64,000 bases of DNA from an uncultured Gammaproteobacteria bacterium (GTDB lineage Bacteria; Pseudomonadota; Gammaproteobacteria; HK1): positions 1,567,001 to 1,631,000 of the forward strand of contig OY282378.1 of NCBI GenBank assembly GCA_958295835.1, in the 5' to 3' direction. Of this stretch, positions 44,134 to 53,424 are shown in pieces. Numbering within the stretch: the stretch's first letter is position 1; the number at the start of each line of letters is the position of its first letter. A model generated the notes under the pieces. It did no database searches. It worked only from the letters and a program-made list of their open reading frames with translations, and had not been told where the DNA came from. A program made the translations under genes and the position numbers.

Positions 44134-44991
44134 ATGACCGAATGCACCGTTCGCCCCCGCCGAAGCTTCATCTTCTCGCCCGGCCTGAAGCCCGAGATGT
44201 ATCCCAAGGCGCTCGCCTGCGGGGCGGACATCGTCTGCGTCGAGCTCGAGGACGGCATCGCGCCGAAGGACAAGGCCGCCGCCCGATCCAACGCGATGGC
44301 GCTGTTCGCCGAGCCCCGGGCCGACGCCGGTGTCGAGTGCATCGTGCGCATCAACTGCGTACGCGAGGCGTTCGGTCTTGCCGACGTCGAGGCGGTGCTC
44401 GCCAGCGACACGCCGCCACCGGCGCTGATGTTGCCGAAGGTGCGTACGCCGGACGAGGTCGTGTGGCTGGACGGGCTGTTGAGCGAGCGCGGTCACGACA
44501 CGCGCCTGCACGTCATCATCGAGACCAACCCCGGTCTGGAGGCCGCCTGCGAGATCGCTCATTGCAGCGACCGGCTGGACGCCCTGTTCTTCGGTGGCGT
44601 GGACATGGCAGCCGAGCTTCGTTGCGCCAACGCCTGGGAGCCGTTGCTCTATGCACGTTCGCGAGTCGTGCATGCGGCGGCTTCGGCCGGACTCGACGTC
44701 ATCGACGTCCCCTATCTCGACCTGGAAGACCCGCGGGGCATGGAGACCGCGGCGAGACAGGCCCGCGATCTCGGATTCTCCGGCAAGGGCGCGATCCATC
44801 CGAAGCAGATCGCAGCCCTCAACGCCGTGTTCACTCCCGACGCGGCGCAGATAGAGCGTGCGCGCCGCATCATCCGGACCTTCGAGCAAGCCGACACGGG
44901 CCTGGTCGTGATCGACGGCAAGCTCATCGAGAAGCCGGTCCTGCGTGAAATGCATCGCATCCTGGCGATCGCCGAGCGCGTCTCGGTGTGA
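44134..44991 (+). CDS. HpcH/HpaI aldolase/citrate lyase family protein (CitE-like)
   Basis: 285 residues. It starts RPRRSFIFSPGLKPEMYPKA (the CitE-type SxLFxPG motif), then CVELEDGIAPKDKAAAR with the magnesium-binding acidic pair, VIIETNPGLEAA, and a C-terminal GFSGKGAIHPKQIAALN. These enzymes cleave or condense acyl-CoA thioesters such as citramalyl- or malyl-CoA. No CitD/CitF partner is present, so it is a stand-alone CitE-like lyase rather than a citrate lyase subunit. Substrate unknown. Confidence 0.92.
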   Translation: MTECTVRPRRSFIFSPGLKPEMYPKALACGADIVCVELEDGIAPKDKAAARSNAMALFAEPRADAGVECIVRINCVREAFGLADVEAVLASDTPPPALMLPKVRTPDEVVWLDGLLSERGHDTRLHVIIETNPGLEAACEIAHCSDRLDALFFGGVDMAAELRCANAWEPLLYARSRVVHAAASAGLDVIDVPYLDLEDPRGMETAARQARDLGFSGKGAIHPKQIAALNAVFTPDAAQIERARRIIRTFEQADTGLVVIDGKLIEKPVLREMHRILAIAERVSV

Positions 44992-45054
44992 GGCGGGAGG
45001 CGAGAGGACGGACAAGCGGCGGATCGCCTGACCGTTCTCGATGGGGACCGCCGT

Positions 45055-45894
45055 TTACGCCCCGGGTTCGCGGACCGCGTAGTGGAATCCGATCTGCCCG
45101 ATGGAAGGCCGCATGCGATCCTGCTCGGCGACGAATGCGTCGAGCGTTCCCGCTTCGTCGAGGGCGCGGATCCGGTCGATGGCACGCGCGAGCTCCGATT
45201 CGGACACCAACGACCACAACGAATCGCCGCGGCGCCACGCAGGGTCGAGCGCGCCGCGCCCGTCGAAGTACGCATCCCCCTGCATGACCGCATCGCTCGG
45301 GACGAATCGGCCGCGCGGCCTGAGTCCGGCCTCGGCGAGGAGCCGGGTCAGCTCTGCGGTGTCCGCGTGACGCCGACACATTGCCTCGACCGCACCGGGA
45401 ACCAGCGTTGCGTACCACCAGCCACGGCGGAGCTGCTCGTGGGAGCACGTGTTGATCATCGCCGCGCCGCCGGGGCGCAGCACCCGCGCGAGCCCGCCGA
45501 GCACCCGACGGAGCAGTGGCCGGCCGTCGTGCGGCGAGTCCGGTAGATGGTGCAGCACCTGATTCACCATCACCATGTCGAAGCAGGCATCCTCGAACGG
45601 CAACGCGTCGATGCTCGCCTCGTGCAGGGTCACCGGGCATCCCGGCGTGCGATCGAGCTTCGCCCGTGCGACGCCGAGCATCGACGGGTTCAGGTCCACA
45701 GCATCGATTGCGCCCAGGTGAGGCCGTAGCGCGGCGGAATAGCCGCCCGTCCCGCATCCCGCGTCGAGCAGGCGCGACGACGCGAGAGGACCCCCGCTCG
45801 CGGCAAGGCAGCCCAGGATGACTTCGACCCCGATCGGAACACGGGTGCGGTCGTAATCCGCAGAGACTGCCGCGTAGTTCTCGTACGCGTTCAT
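45055..45894 (-). CDS. Class I SAM-dependent methyltransferase
   Basis: 279 residues. SRLLDAGCGTGGYSAAL is motif I of the Rossmann-fold methyltransferases, AIDAVDLNPSML motif II and FDMVMVNQVLHHLPD motif IV, as in the UbiE/COQ5-like Methyltransf_11 group. The acceptor is not deducible. The gene is convergent with the lyase gene and about 50 bases from the dioxygenase gene of the same direction, so the two could be cotranscribed. Confidence 0.9.
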   Translation of the reverse strand: MNAYENYAAVSADYDRTRVPIGVEVILGCLAASGGPLASSRLLDAGCGTGGYSAALRPHLGAIDAVDLNPSMLGVARAKLDRTPGCPVTLHEASIDALPFEDACFDMVMVNQVLHHLPDSPHDGRPLLRRVLGGLARVLRPGGAAMINTCSHEQLRRGWWYATLVPGAVEAMCRRHADTAELTRLLAEAGLRPRGRFVPSDAVMQGDAYFDGRGALDPAWRRGDSLWSLVSESELARAIDRIRALDEAGTLDAFVAEQDRMRPSIGQIGFHYAVREPGA

Positions 45895-45941
45895 GTTCGT
45901 TCCACCATCGCCATGGCTTCGAGAGTCGACATATCGCAGTT

Positions 45942-46850
45942 TCAGGAGGATTCGAGGGGCGGGCGGCCCCCGACGACTACCCGCCTGGAACCGCCCGCCT
46001 CCTCCTGCACTGCGAAGAACGATGCTCGCACCGGCTGCTCGGGAAGCTCGATGACCGCCTCGGCGAGCCGCGCCCGGCGCGTGGGCCGGCCACGCACGAT
46101 CATGCCCTCGTTCCGGTTCGGCATGGGATTACGCGCGATGGGGAAGGCATCCGCGGCGCTGTAGACGCAGATGTACAGCCCGCGCGGCAATGCCGACCGG
46201 TTGGGCTCCGAGCCGTGTGCGAGCAGGGTGTGCATCAGGCATACACTGCCGGCGCGGCCCAGGATGGGCTCCTCACGTTCGCGTAGCCCCCGTTCCTCAC
46301 CGGGCGCGATGAAGCCGGTGAAACGCTCGCCGTCGAACAGGGAGTACATCGGTCCGCGGTGGCTGCCCCGGACCACCATCAGGCAGCCGTTTTCCGCTGT
46401 CATGTCGTCGAGCATGAGCAGCGCGGTCACGACGTCGTCGTTCGTATGCGGCGTATAGGCGAAATCCTGGTGATAGCGCACCTCGGTATGGGAGCCGGGC
46501 AGCTTCAGGTTGATCTTGCAGTGATGGTGCTTCACGTCGGGGCCGATGAGAGAGGCGACCATGTCGGTCATCGCCGAATTACCCATGACCTCCATGTAGG
46601 CGTCGTCGATCTCGCTCGGGTTGTTGACCCTCCTGAGCGCGGGAGCCTCGGCGGTGTGCTCGGGCGCCAGATCGAACCGTGCCCGGCCATCGGCGGTCGG
46701 CTCGCCGAACGGCGCGTCGTGAACGCGGCTCTCTTCGACCCACCCGGCGAGGACCTCGCGCAAGCCGGCGAGCTGTCTTGCGTTCACCGCGTTCTCGGCG
46801 ACGAGAAAGCCGTTGCGTCGGAATTCGTCGACCTGCTCTTTCGAGATCAT
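45942..46850 (-). CDS. Phytanoyl-CoA dioxygenase family protein
   Basis: 302 residues of the Fe(II)/2-oxoglutarate dioxygenase fold. The metal site is YHQDFAYTPH (H and D) with the distal histidine in CLMHTLLAHGSEPNRS, followed by the arginine that binds 2-oxoglutarate. Family members hydroxylate unactivated carbons of diverse substrates including ectoine, phytanoyl-CoA and secondary metabolites. No ectoine genes are nearby. Start ATG 46850 gives the usual length. Confidence 0.93.
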   Translation of the reverse strand: MISKEQVDEFRRNGFLVAENAVNARQLAGLREVLAGWVEESRVHDAPFGEPTADGRARFDLAPEHTAEAPALRRVNNPSEIDDAYMEVMGNSAMTDMVASLIGPDVKHHHCKINLKLPGSHTEVRYHQDFAYTPHTNDDVVTALLMLDDMTAENGCLMVVRGSHRGPMYSLFDGERFTGFIAPGEERGLREREEPILGRAGSVCLMHTLLAHGSEPNRSALPRGLYICVYSAADAFPIARNPMPNRNEGMIVRGRPTRRARLAEAVIELPEQPVRASFFAVQEEAGGSRRVVVGGRPPLESS

Positions 46851-46946
46851 GCTCGGGATCCTCGACGACGGTCGGCGATCGCGGAAGCGGGCGCCCCCTC
46901 GACCGGGCTTTCAGGGCAACCGCGCCTCGACATGAACCTCCGGCAG

Positions 46947-48644
46947 TCAGTCATCTCCGGCCGCCATCGAGGTCTCGGTCCATGCCGCCTCACTGACCTT
47001 GCCGCCGGCGAGATCGGCCGCGAGCCGGTCGGCGGCCCGGACGCCGGGATCACCGTAGCCTCCGCCGCCGGCGGTATCGACCTCCACCCGGTCTCCCGGC
47101 CGGAGCCGGACCAGGGTCTTCGAAGGAATGATCTCCTCCGCGCCGTTCGCGCGCCGAATGACCGAGTGGGCGCACGCCCCCGGCCCGCCGCCGGCCGCCC
47201 CCCGGGCGGGATGCCGGTGCCGCTCGCCCCGGTGGGTGAAGACCACTTCTCCCGCCAGCACCTCGTACTCCCGACTGATACCGAGTCCGCCCCGGAACTC
47301 GCCGACCCCGCCCGAGTCGGGCCGCAGCTCGGAGCGGTGCATCCGGATCGGCACGTCCATCTCCAGCGCCTCGACCGGCAGGTTCATGCAGTTCGAGCCG
47401 TCCGTCTCGATGACGTCCACCCCGTCCTTGCCACGGCTCGCGCCGCTCCCCGCCGCGATGAGCTCTCCGACCACGTAGGGCGAGCCGTCTTCGCGCGTGC
47501 CGCCGAATGCGAGGACGTGCAAGGCGGCGGCGGCGTCGGCCGGGGCGTCCTCGGGTCGCGCCTGGCGCAGAGCGCCGATGATGGACCCCGCGATACGCTT
47601 GATGGTGGAGGTGCGTGAATTCACCGGCGCGGGCTCGCGCGGATTCACGATGCTTCCCTCGGGGAGGCGAAGCTCGATCGGCCGGAAGCAACCCCCGTTG
47701 ACCGGGATCGACGCATCGGCCATGGCGAGCACCGCGAAGCAAGCGCCCGCGTACGCACCGGAAGGCACGCAGTTGAACGGACCTCGCACCTGCGGGCTCG
47801 TGCCCTCGAAGTCGACGAGCACCCGATCGCCCGCGATCTCCGCCGCGACCTCGATCCGGATCGGCTCATCGAGCGCGACACCGTCGTTGTCGAGCCAGTC
47901 CACGTAGTGGTAACGACCGTCCGGGATGCGCTCGATGGCGCGTCGCGCGAGCCGCTCGGAGCGGGTCAGAAGCTCCTCCGCGATCGCGGGCAGGTGGTTC
48001 GAGCCGTAACGTTCGGCGAGCTCGCCCACGCGCCGCACTCCGATCGAGCACGCCGCGACCTGGGCGTTGAGATCGCCCATGAACGTCTCCGGCACCCGCA
48101 CGTTGAGGGTGAGCAGATCGATCAGGGTCTGGTTGACCTCGCCTCCATCCCGGTACTTGAGCGGCGGGATGCGCAGCCCTTCCTGGTAGATCTCGGTGGC
48201 GTTGGTAGGGACCGATCCCGGCGACATCCCGCCCACGTCCTGGTGGTGGGTCATCGCGGCACTGAACGCGATGGGCCGTCCGCGGGAGAAGATCGGCATG
48301 ACCAGCGCGATGTCCGGCAGGTGGGTCCCGCCGTGGTAGGGGTCGTTCATGATGTAGATGTCGCCCTCGCGCATGGTCCCCACCGGGAATTTCCCGATCA
48401 CCGTGCGCACCACCGGAATGAGGGTCGCGAGGTGGATGGGAATGGCCGTCGCCTGGGCGAGGGTCTCGCCTTCGAGCGTGAACAGGCTCGCCGACGCATC
48501 GAGCCCTTCCTTGACGATCGGCGAGAACGAGCTCCGGACCAGGGTGGACTGCATCTCGTTCGCGATGCCGTCGAGCTTGTTGCGCACGACCTCCAGCGTG
48601 ATCGGGTCCGCGGCAGGGTTCATCGTTGGCGTCTCATGGTTCAT
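46947..48644 (-). CDS. hyuB: Hydantoinase B/oxoprolinase family protein
   Basis: 565 residues (or 558 from ATG 48623). The HyuB domain is complete: TLEVVRNKLDGIANEMQSTL, SSFSPIVKEGLDASASLFT, NDPYHGGTHLPDI, and a C-terminal GERHRHPARGAAGG with glycine-rich GGGGYGDP. HyuB is normally the B subunit of ATP-dependent N-methylhydantoinase, acetone carboxylase-like or oxoprolinase complexes and works with HyuA. No hyuA is adjacent: the upstream neighbour is a pentapeptide protein gene. It may use an A subunit encoded elsewhere. Confidence 0.93.
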   Translation of the reverse strand: MNHETPTMNPAADPITLEVVRNKLDGIANEMQSTLVRSSFSPIVKEGLDASASLFTLEGETLAQATAIPIHLATLIPVVRTVIGKFPVGTMREGDIYIMNDPYHGGTHLPDIALVMPIFSRGRPIAFSAAMTHHQDVGGMSPGSVPTNATEIYQEGLRIPPLKYRDGGEVNQTLIDLLTLNVRVPETFMGDLNAQVAACSIGVRRVGELAERYGSNHLPAIAEELLTRSERLARRAIERIPDGRYHYVDWLDNDGVALDEPIRIEVAAEIAGDRVLVDFEGTSPQVRGPFNCVPSGAYAGACFAVLAMADASIPVNGGCFRPIELRLPEGSIVNPREPAPVNSRTSTIKRIAGSIIGALRQARPEDAPADAAAALHVLAFGGTREDGSPYVVGELIAAGSGASRGKDGVDVIETDGSNCMNLPVEALEMDVPIRMHRSELRPDSGGVGEFRGGLGISREYEVLAGEVVFTHRGERHRHPARGAAGGGPGACAHSVIRRANGAEEIIPSKTLVRLRPGDRVEVDTAGGGGYGDPGVRAADRLAADLAGGKVSEAAWTETSMAAGDD

Positions 48645-48747
48645 GTGCGTGTCCCGAATGAGCGATCGATTCTACGATACCGACCCTCGGCCATGCCGCC
48701 CCGCCGCAGCTCCACCGGCGAGACCGTTCCCGGCCCCGGGGGTCTCC

Positions 48748-49551
48748 TCAACGACAGGCGCGCACCGTCAGGCCGTCCGGCAGCTTCGTCCCGGTGTCGC
48801 CGCAGGCCGATTCGAGCTGTTTCTCTGTGAGGTCGCGCGCACCGGTGAGATCCGCGCCCGAAAGGATCGTCCGACGAAAATTCGCCCCGTCGAAGTCTGC
48901 GCCGGTCAGGTCTGCGCCGGTGAAGTCGGTGCGGCTCAGCACCGCGCCCTTCAGCCTGGCGCCCCGCAGGCTCGCGCCCGTCATCGACGTCCTCGAGAGG
49001 CGCGCGCGGCGCAGATCCGCCCCGTCGAGCTGCGCGCCGCGGAAGCTCGCGCGTTCGAGATCGGCCTGGCGAAAGTCCGTCCCGGTGGCCTGCGCGAGGT
49101 CGAACCTCGACCGCTCCAGGTCCGTGCGCCGCATGTCGGCGCCGTCGAGCCGCGCGCCGGAGAGATCCGCGTGCTCCAGCTCCGAGTCGGTAAGCTTCGC
49201 GCCGGCGAGGTCGGCATCGACGAACGACGCCTTCTCGGCATCCACCCCGAGCAGGATCGCGCGGCTTGCCCGGACCCCCGAGAGATCCGCCTTCTCCAGC
49301 TCGGCGCGGCGCAGATCGGCGCCCGTGAGATCCGCGTCCTTCAGGACCGCCTCCTTGAGCTCCGCGTCGGAGAGCGAGGCGTCCGCGAGCCGCGCGCCGG
49401 CGAGGTTCGCGTGCTTCAGGTCCGCCCGGCGCAGATCGCACTCCTCGCACTCGAGGGTGGCGCGAAGCCGGGTGAGATCGTCCGGGTCGGCGGCAGACAC
49501 GGCGCCGGCCACGGCGATGAGCGACAGGATGAGTCGAGCGCGGATCTTCAC
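48748..49551 (-). CDS. Secreted pentapeptide-repeat protein
   Basis: 267 residues from GTG 49551, which has GGGAGA 7 bases upstream and directly precedes a signal peptide (IRARLILSLIAVAGAVSA). The mature protein consists of about 40 consecutive A(D/N)LxX pentapeptides, for example CDLRRADLKHANLAGARLAD, giving a right-handed quadrilateral beta helix. It ends with LTEKQLESACGDTGTKLPDG, a disulfide-capable tail. The protein should be periplasmic; its partner is unknown. Cytosolic pentapeptide proteins of the Qnr type protect gyrase, but export makes that role unlikely here. Confidence 0.88.
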   Translation of the reverse strand: MKIRARLILSLIAVAGAVSAADPDDLTRLRATLECEECDLRRADLKHANLAGARLADASLSDAELKEAVLKDADLTGADLRRAELEKADLSGVRASRAILLGVDAEKASFVDADLAGAKLTDSELEHADLSGARLDGADMRRTDLERSRFDLAQATGTDFRQADLERASFRGAQLDGADLRRARLSRTSMTGASLRGARLKGAVLSRTDFTGADLTGADFDGANFRRTILSGADLTGARDLTEKQLESACGDTGTKLPDGLTVRACR

Positions 49552-49738
49552 GGTTATTCTCCCGGAAAACGAAGGAAGGGTCCGAATCGTACCCGGATAA
49601 GACCTCGATGCACCCCGGTGGTTTTTTTCACCGGGCCGGCGAACGGCGAGTACATCGCGACGCGCCCGCCGCACGGCACGATTCGGATACGGAATCTCCC
49701 GCCGTTGCGGACCCCGGGGCACGACCGCCAGGAACCCG

Positions 49739-51073
49739 TCAATCGTCCGGTTGCGAGCGATCCCGGGTCCCGGTCGGGGACGCACCGCCCGAGAAGCGGG
49801 GCGACGGCGTCACCAGCGCCACCGCCGCCGCGAGCAGGGAGAGCGCCGCGAACGTCGCGAGGCCGCTCGCGTAGTCGCCGGTCAGATCGCGGAGCAGGCC
49901 GGCGAGGAGCGGGCCGGCCGCCTGTCCCCCCACCTGCGCGGGCAGGGTCATGCCGCGGATCGCGCCGAAGTGGGCGCGGCCGAAGTAGTTGGCCCACGCG
50001 ACCGGGGTCATCGTGAGGATGCCGCCCACCCCCGTGCCGAACAGCACCGAGGCGGCGTAGGCGGGGAGCGGCCCGGAGACCGCAATCATGGTCATCGCGC
50101 CCAGTGCCATGAGCGCCGCGCTCGCCGCGAGCGTCGCGCGCACCGGAACGCGATCGCCGGCGTAGCCGAACAGAACGCTCGACAACGCGACGGCGAGGGA
50201 GAACGAGCTCACCATCGTCGCCATCAACGTCGGGGAAATACCGCGCTCGATGAGATGCGGCGCCCAGTGCAGACTCACACCCGCCTGGATCGGGAAGACG
50301 AGCATGGTGTAGGCCATCATCAGCCAGAGCGTCGGAGTGCGCAACGCCTGCGCCCGGGTGAAGGCGACCTCGCCCGCGGCATCGTCCGCGCCGGCGTCGT
50401 CCGCGCTGGCACCGCCTGCGCTGGTCCCTGCCCGCGGGCGCGGAGCGGGCTCGTCCCCGTCGGGTCGCAGTCCGATGTCCTCCGGCTCGCGCACGAGCAG
50501 GAACCACTGCGGGACTACGCCGAGCACGACGACGATCACCGCGAGCGCCAGCCAGCCGGAGCGCCAGCCGCCGGCGGCGATCGCGATCGCGGCGGCGAGC
50601 GGGAGGATGGTCAGCCCGATCCCGATGGACGCCGTGAGCAGAGACATCGCGAGAGCGCGGCGGCGCACGAACCACTTCGCGGCCACCGACGACGTCCCGA
50701 GATCGAAGGGTGTCGAGAACATCATCCGCGAGATGCCGAACGCAACGTAGAACCAGAGCAGGCCCCGGGTGCCGGCGAGCGCGATGCAGCACGCGCTCAC
50801 CGCCAGCGCGCTGGCGATCAGCAGTGCCCGCGAGCCGTGGCGGTCGAACAGTGGCCCGATGAACGGTGCGGCGAGCGCGCCGAGCACCGCCCCGGCCGAC
50901 ACCGCGCCGGAGACCCCGGTACGCGACCAGCCGAACTCGCCCGTCATCGGCACGATGAAGATGGAGAGCGTCGTCACCGCGGCGGCCTGGCGCACGACGT
51001 TCGAGCTCATTGCGCAGCCCACGGCGGCCCAGCCGTAGAAGAAGGGGAGGCGCTGAACGAGGGTGCGGATCAT
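49739..51073 (-). CDS. MFS transporter (monocarboxylate/oxalate-formate type)
   Basis: 444 residues from ATG 51073 with about twelve hydrophobic segments. The first helix pair reads RLPFFYGWAAVGCAMSSNVV, and FIGPLFDRHGSRALL is the MFS motif A loop (GxxxDRxGxR). A charged central loop (GDEPAPRPRAGT) separates the two halves. This arrangement resembles monocarboxylate or oxalate/formate antiporters. The aldolase and malate/lactate dehydrogenase genes lie divergently next to it, so uptake of a keto or hydroxy acid is a plausible inference. Confidence 0.9.
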   Translation of the reverse strand: MIRTLVQRLPFFYGWAAVGCAMSSNVVRQAAAVTTLSIFIVPMTGEFGWSRTGVSGAVSAGAVLGALAAPFIGPLFDRHGSRALLIASALAVSACCIALAGTRGLLWFYVAFGISRMMFSTPFDLGTSSVAAKWFVRRRALAMSLLTASIGIGLTILPLAAAIAIAAGGWRSGWLALAVIVVVLGVVPQWFLLVREPEDIGLRPDGDEPAPRPRAGTSAGGASADDAGADDAAGEVAFTRAQALRTPTLWLMMAYTMLVFPIQAGVSLHWAPHLIERGISPTLMATMVSSFSLAVALSSVLFGYAGDRVPVRATLAASAALMALGAMTMIAVSGPLPAYAASVLFGTGVGGILTMTPVAWANYFGRAHFGAIRGMTLPAQVGGQAAGPLLAGLLRDLTGDYASGLATFAALSLLAAAVALVTPSPRFSGGASPTGTRDRSQPDD

Positions 51074-51281
51074 CGGCTCGGCTCGGCCCTGCATCGCTCG
51101 GCGGTTCGCGAAGCGGGCTCGCGAGGCCGCTGGTGGTGTCCCGGTGAGGCCCGATCCGGGTCTCGCGGCGAACAAGGAATGGCCCTGACCGGACCGCACG
51201 CCCGCTTGACGCTTTTCACCCTTCGCCTTTACGTTGCGCCGGCCTTCAAAGGACGCAGTTCCGCTTACGAGGATCATTACA

Positions 51282-52037
51282 TTGAAGACCAGACTGCGCG
51301 ACACCTGGAACGCCGGCCAGGGCGGCGTCAACGCATGGCTCTCCACCCCGAGCCCCGTCACCGCCGAGGTCACCGGCCAGGCCGGTTTCGACTCGGTCAC
51401 CATCGATCTGCAGCACGGCCTGAACGACTACCAGACGGCGCTGTCCATGCTCCAGGCCCTCGCCGCGAGCGACTCGACCCCGATGGCGCGGGTGCCGTGG
51501 CTGGAACCCGGAATCATCATGAAGCTGCTCGACGCAGGGGCGCTCGGCATCGTCTGTCCGATGGTCAACACCCGGACCGACGCGGAACGCCTGGTGCACT
51601 ACGCGAGCTACGCACCGGCCGGCACGCGCAGCTTCGGTCCGACCCGCGCGATGCTCGTCCACGGCGCGGACTACGTCTCGCAGGCGAACGACACCGTCAT
51701 CACCCTCGCGATGGTGGAGACGGCCGAGGCGCTCGGCAACGTCGCGGAGATCGCGAAGACCCCGGGGCTCACCGGCGTCTACATCGGCCCGAGCGACCTC
51801 GCGCTGTCGATGGGCCACGCGCCGAAGCTCGACCCGGACGAGCCGGCGGTGGTCGATGCGGTCAAGCGTATCCTCGATGCCTGCAAGGGCGCGGGGGTAC
51901 GTTGCGGCATCCATTGCCTCGCGCCCTCGTACGCGAAGCGGATGCTAGGCATGGGCTTCGACCTGGTGACCCTGGGCAGCGACCTCCGGCTCTACGGCGC
52001 GGCGTGCGCGATCGCGATCGCGGAGACGCGGGCATGA
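51282..52037 (+). CDS. HpcH/HpaI family aldolase (4-hydroxy-2-oxoheptanedioate aldolase-like)
   Basis: 251 residues from TTG 51282, placed 8 bases after GAGGATC; ATG 51234 would add residues without homology. Family motifs: FDSVTIDLQHGLNDYQT (catalytic His), ARVPWLEPGIIMKLLDAGA, IVCPMVNTRTDAERL and MVETAEAL with VYIGPSDLALSMG, giving the metal-binding Glu and Asp. These class II aldolases cleave 4-hydroxy-2-oxoacids to pyruvate or a similar ketoacid and an aldehyde. The dehydrogenase gene follows after 76 bases in the same direction, suggesting a short catabolic operon. Confidence 0.9.
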   Translation: MKTRLRDTWNAGQGGVNAWLSTPSPVTAEVTGQAGFDSVTIDLQHGLNDYQTALSMLQALAASDSTPMARVPWLEPGIIMKLLDAGALGIVCPMVNTRTDAERLVHYASYAPAGTRSFGPTRAMLVHGADYVSQANDTVITLAMVETAEALGNVAEIAKTPGLTGVYIGPSDLALSMGHAPKLDPDEPAVVDAVKRILDACKGAGVRCGIHCLAPSYAKRMLGMGFDLVTLGSDLRLYGAACAIAIAETRA

Positions 52038-52113
52038 GCGGCGGCATGGGCGCATGCGCCGGGATACGCATGAAAGGCGGTGGCGGCATGGGTGCGTTTG
52101 CGGAGGAACGGAC

Positions 52114-53298
52114 ATGAACGACGGCAACTGTAGCGACGCGGCCACGAATGGCGGCATCGGCATCGGCGCGAGCGCCACGGTCCGCCGCGCGGACGGGCAG
52201 GTGTACGTCGATGCACGGGCGATGGAGCGCCTCGTCGGTACGATCTTCGAGCGTGCCGGATGCGATGCCGAGGAGGCCCGCCGCATCGCGTGGCGGCTCA
52301 CCGGCGCCAACCTTCGCGGGCACGATTCGCACGGCGTGCTCCGCACCCGCCGCTACCTGGAGTGGATGGAGGACGGTGCCGTCTTCCCCGGTCGGCGCAT
52401 CGAGGTCGAGCGCGAGACCGGGGTGCTCGCGGTTATCGACGGCGACTACGGCTTCGGGCAGACGGTCGGGGAGCAGACGGTGGATCTCGGGGTCGCGAAG
52501 GCGCGCGAGCACGGGGTGGCGGTCACCGCGCTGAAGAACGCCGGCCACCTCGGCCGCATCGGGGATTGGGCGGAGCGCGCGGCGGAGTCGGATTGCGCAT
52601 CCATCCACATGGTGAACGTGCGCGGCAGCCTGATCGTCGCGCCCTACGGGGCGATCGAACGCCGCGGCAGCACCTCGCCGTTCTGCGCCGGGGTGCCGCG
52701 CCCCGGCGCCCCGCCGATCGTCCACGACTTCGCCACCTCGGTGGTCGCGGAAGGCAAGGCGATGGTCGCCCTGCACGGCGGCAAGCCGCTGCCCGGGGAC
52801 GCGCTTGTCGATGCGGACGGGAATTACACCTCGGACCCGCGCCCGCTCTACGGCGAGACACCGCCGGACCGTACCCCCGACCCCCATGCCGGTCCGGGCG
52901 CCCTCAATGCGTTCGGCCTCCACAAGGGCTCCGGGCTCAACTTCTTCATGGAGATGTTCGGCGGCGCGCTCACCGGCTCCGGCACCGCGGCGGCCCTCGG
53001 CGACACCGGGAAGCGCCGGTTCTGCAACGGCATGCTGTCGATCTACATGCACGTGGGCGCCTTCCACGACGACGACTGGTTCGCGCGCGAGGTGGGTGCC
53101 TACGTCGAGTACTGGAAGAGCGCGCGGCCGTTGCAAGCCGGGGGTGAAGTTCTGGTGCCCGGTGAGAAAGAGCGAAGGACGATGACTCGGCGGCGAGAGA
53201 ACGGCCTGCCGCTCTCGGAAGGTGCATGGGAGGATATCCTCGCGGCGGCGGAGAAGGTGGGGATGGGCGACGGCGAGGTGGAGGCGGCGCTGGGGTGA
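52114..53298 (+). CDS. Malate/L-lactate dehydrogenase family (Ldh2-type) oxidoreductase
   Basis: 394 residues from ATG 52114, with CGGAGGAAC 5 bases upstream. The family begins the core with ANLRGHDSHGVLRTRRYLEW, followed by VTALKNAGHLGRIGDWAERA, FATSVVAEGKAMVA and HKGSGLNFFMEMFGGALTG. These NAD(P)H-dependent enzymes reduce ketoacids such as 2-oxo-acids or delta1-piperideine carboxylate to hydroxy or imino acids. Its position after an aldolase gene suggests it reduces the ketoacid product or makes its substrate. Exact substrate unknown. Confidence 0.92.
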   Translation: MNDGNCSDAATNGGIGIGASATVRRADGQVYVDARAMERLVGTIFERAGCDAEEARRIAWRLTGANLRGHDSHGVLRTRRYLEWMEDGAVFPGRRIEVERETGVLAVIDGDYGFGQTVGEQTVDLGVAKAREHGVAVTALKNAGHLGRIGDWAERAAESDCASIHMVNVRGSLIVAPYGAIERRGSTSPFCAGVPRPGAPPIVHDFATSVVAEGKAMVALHGGKPLPGDALVDADGNYTSDPRPLYGETPPDRTPDPHAGPGALNAFGLHKGSGLNFFMEMFGGALTGSGTAAALGDTGKRRFCNGMLSIYMHVGAFHDDDWFAREVGAYVEYWKSARPLQAGGEVLVPGEKERRTMTRRRENGLPLSEGAWEDILAAAEKVGMGDGEVEAALG

Positions 53299-53424
53299 GG
53301 CGTGTGCGCCTCCGGCGATTTCGCAGCCACATCGCTTTCGGCAACGGTGCCGCCCGAGACGTCATTCCTCCCGCGCGTGACGAAACCGTATCAAGGCTGC
53401 CTGGCGCCGATGTAGGATACCGGC

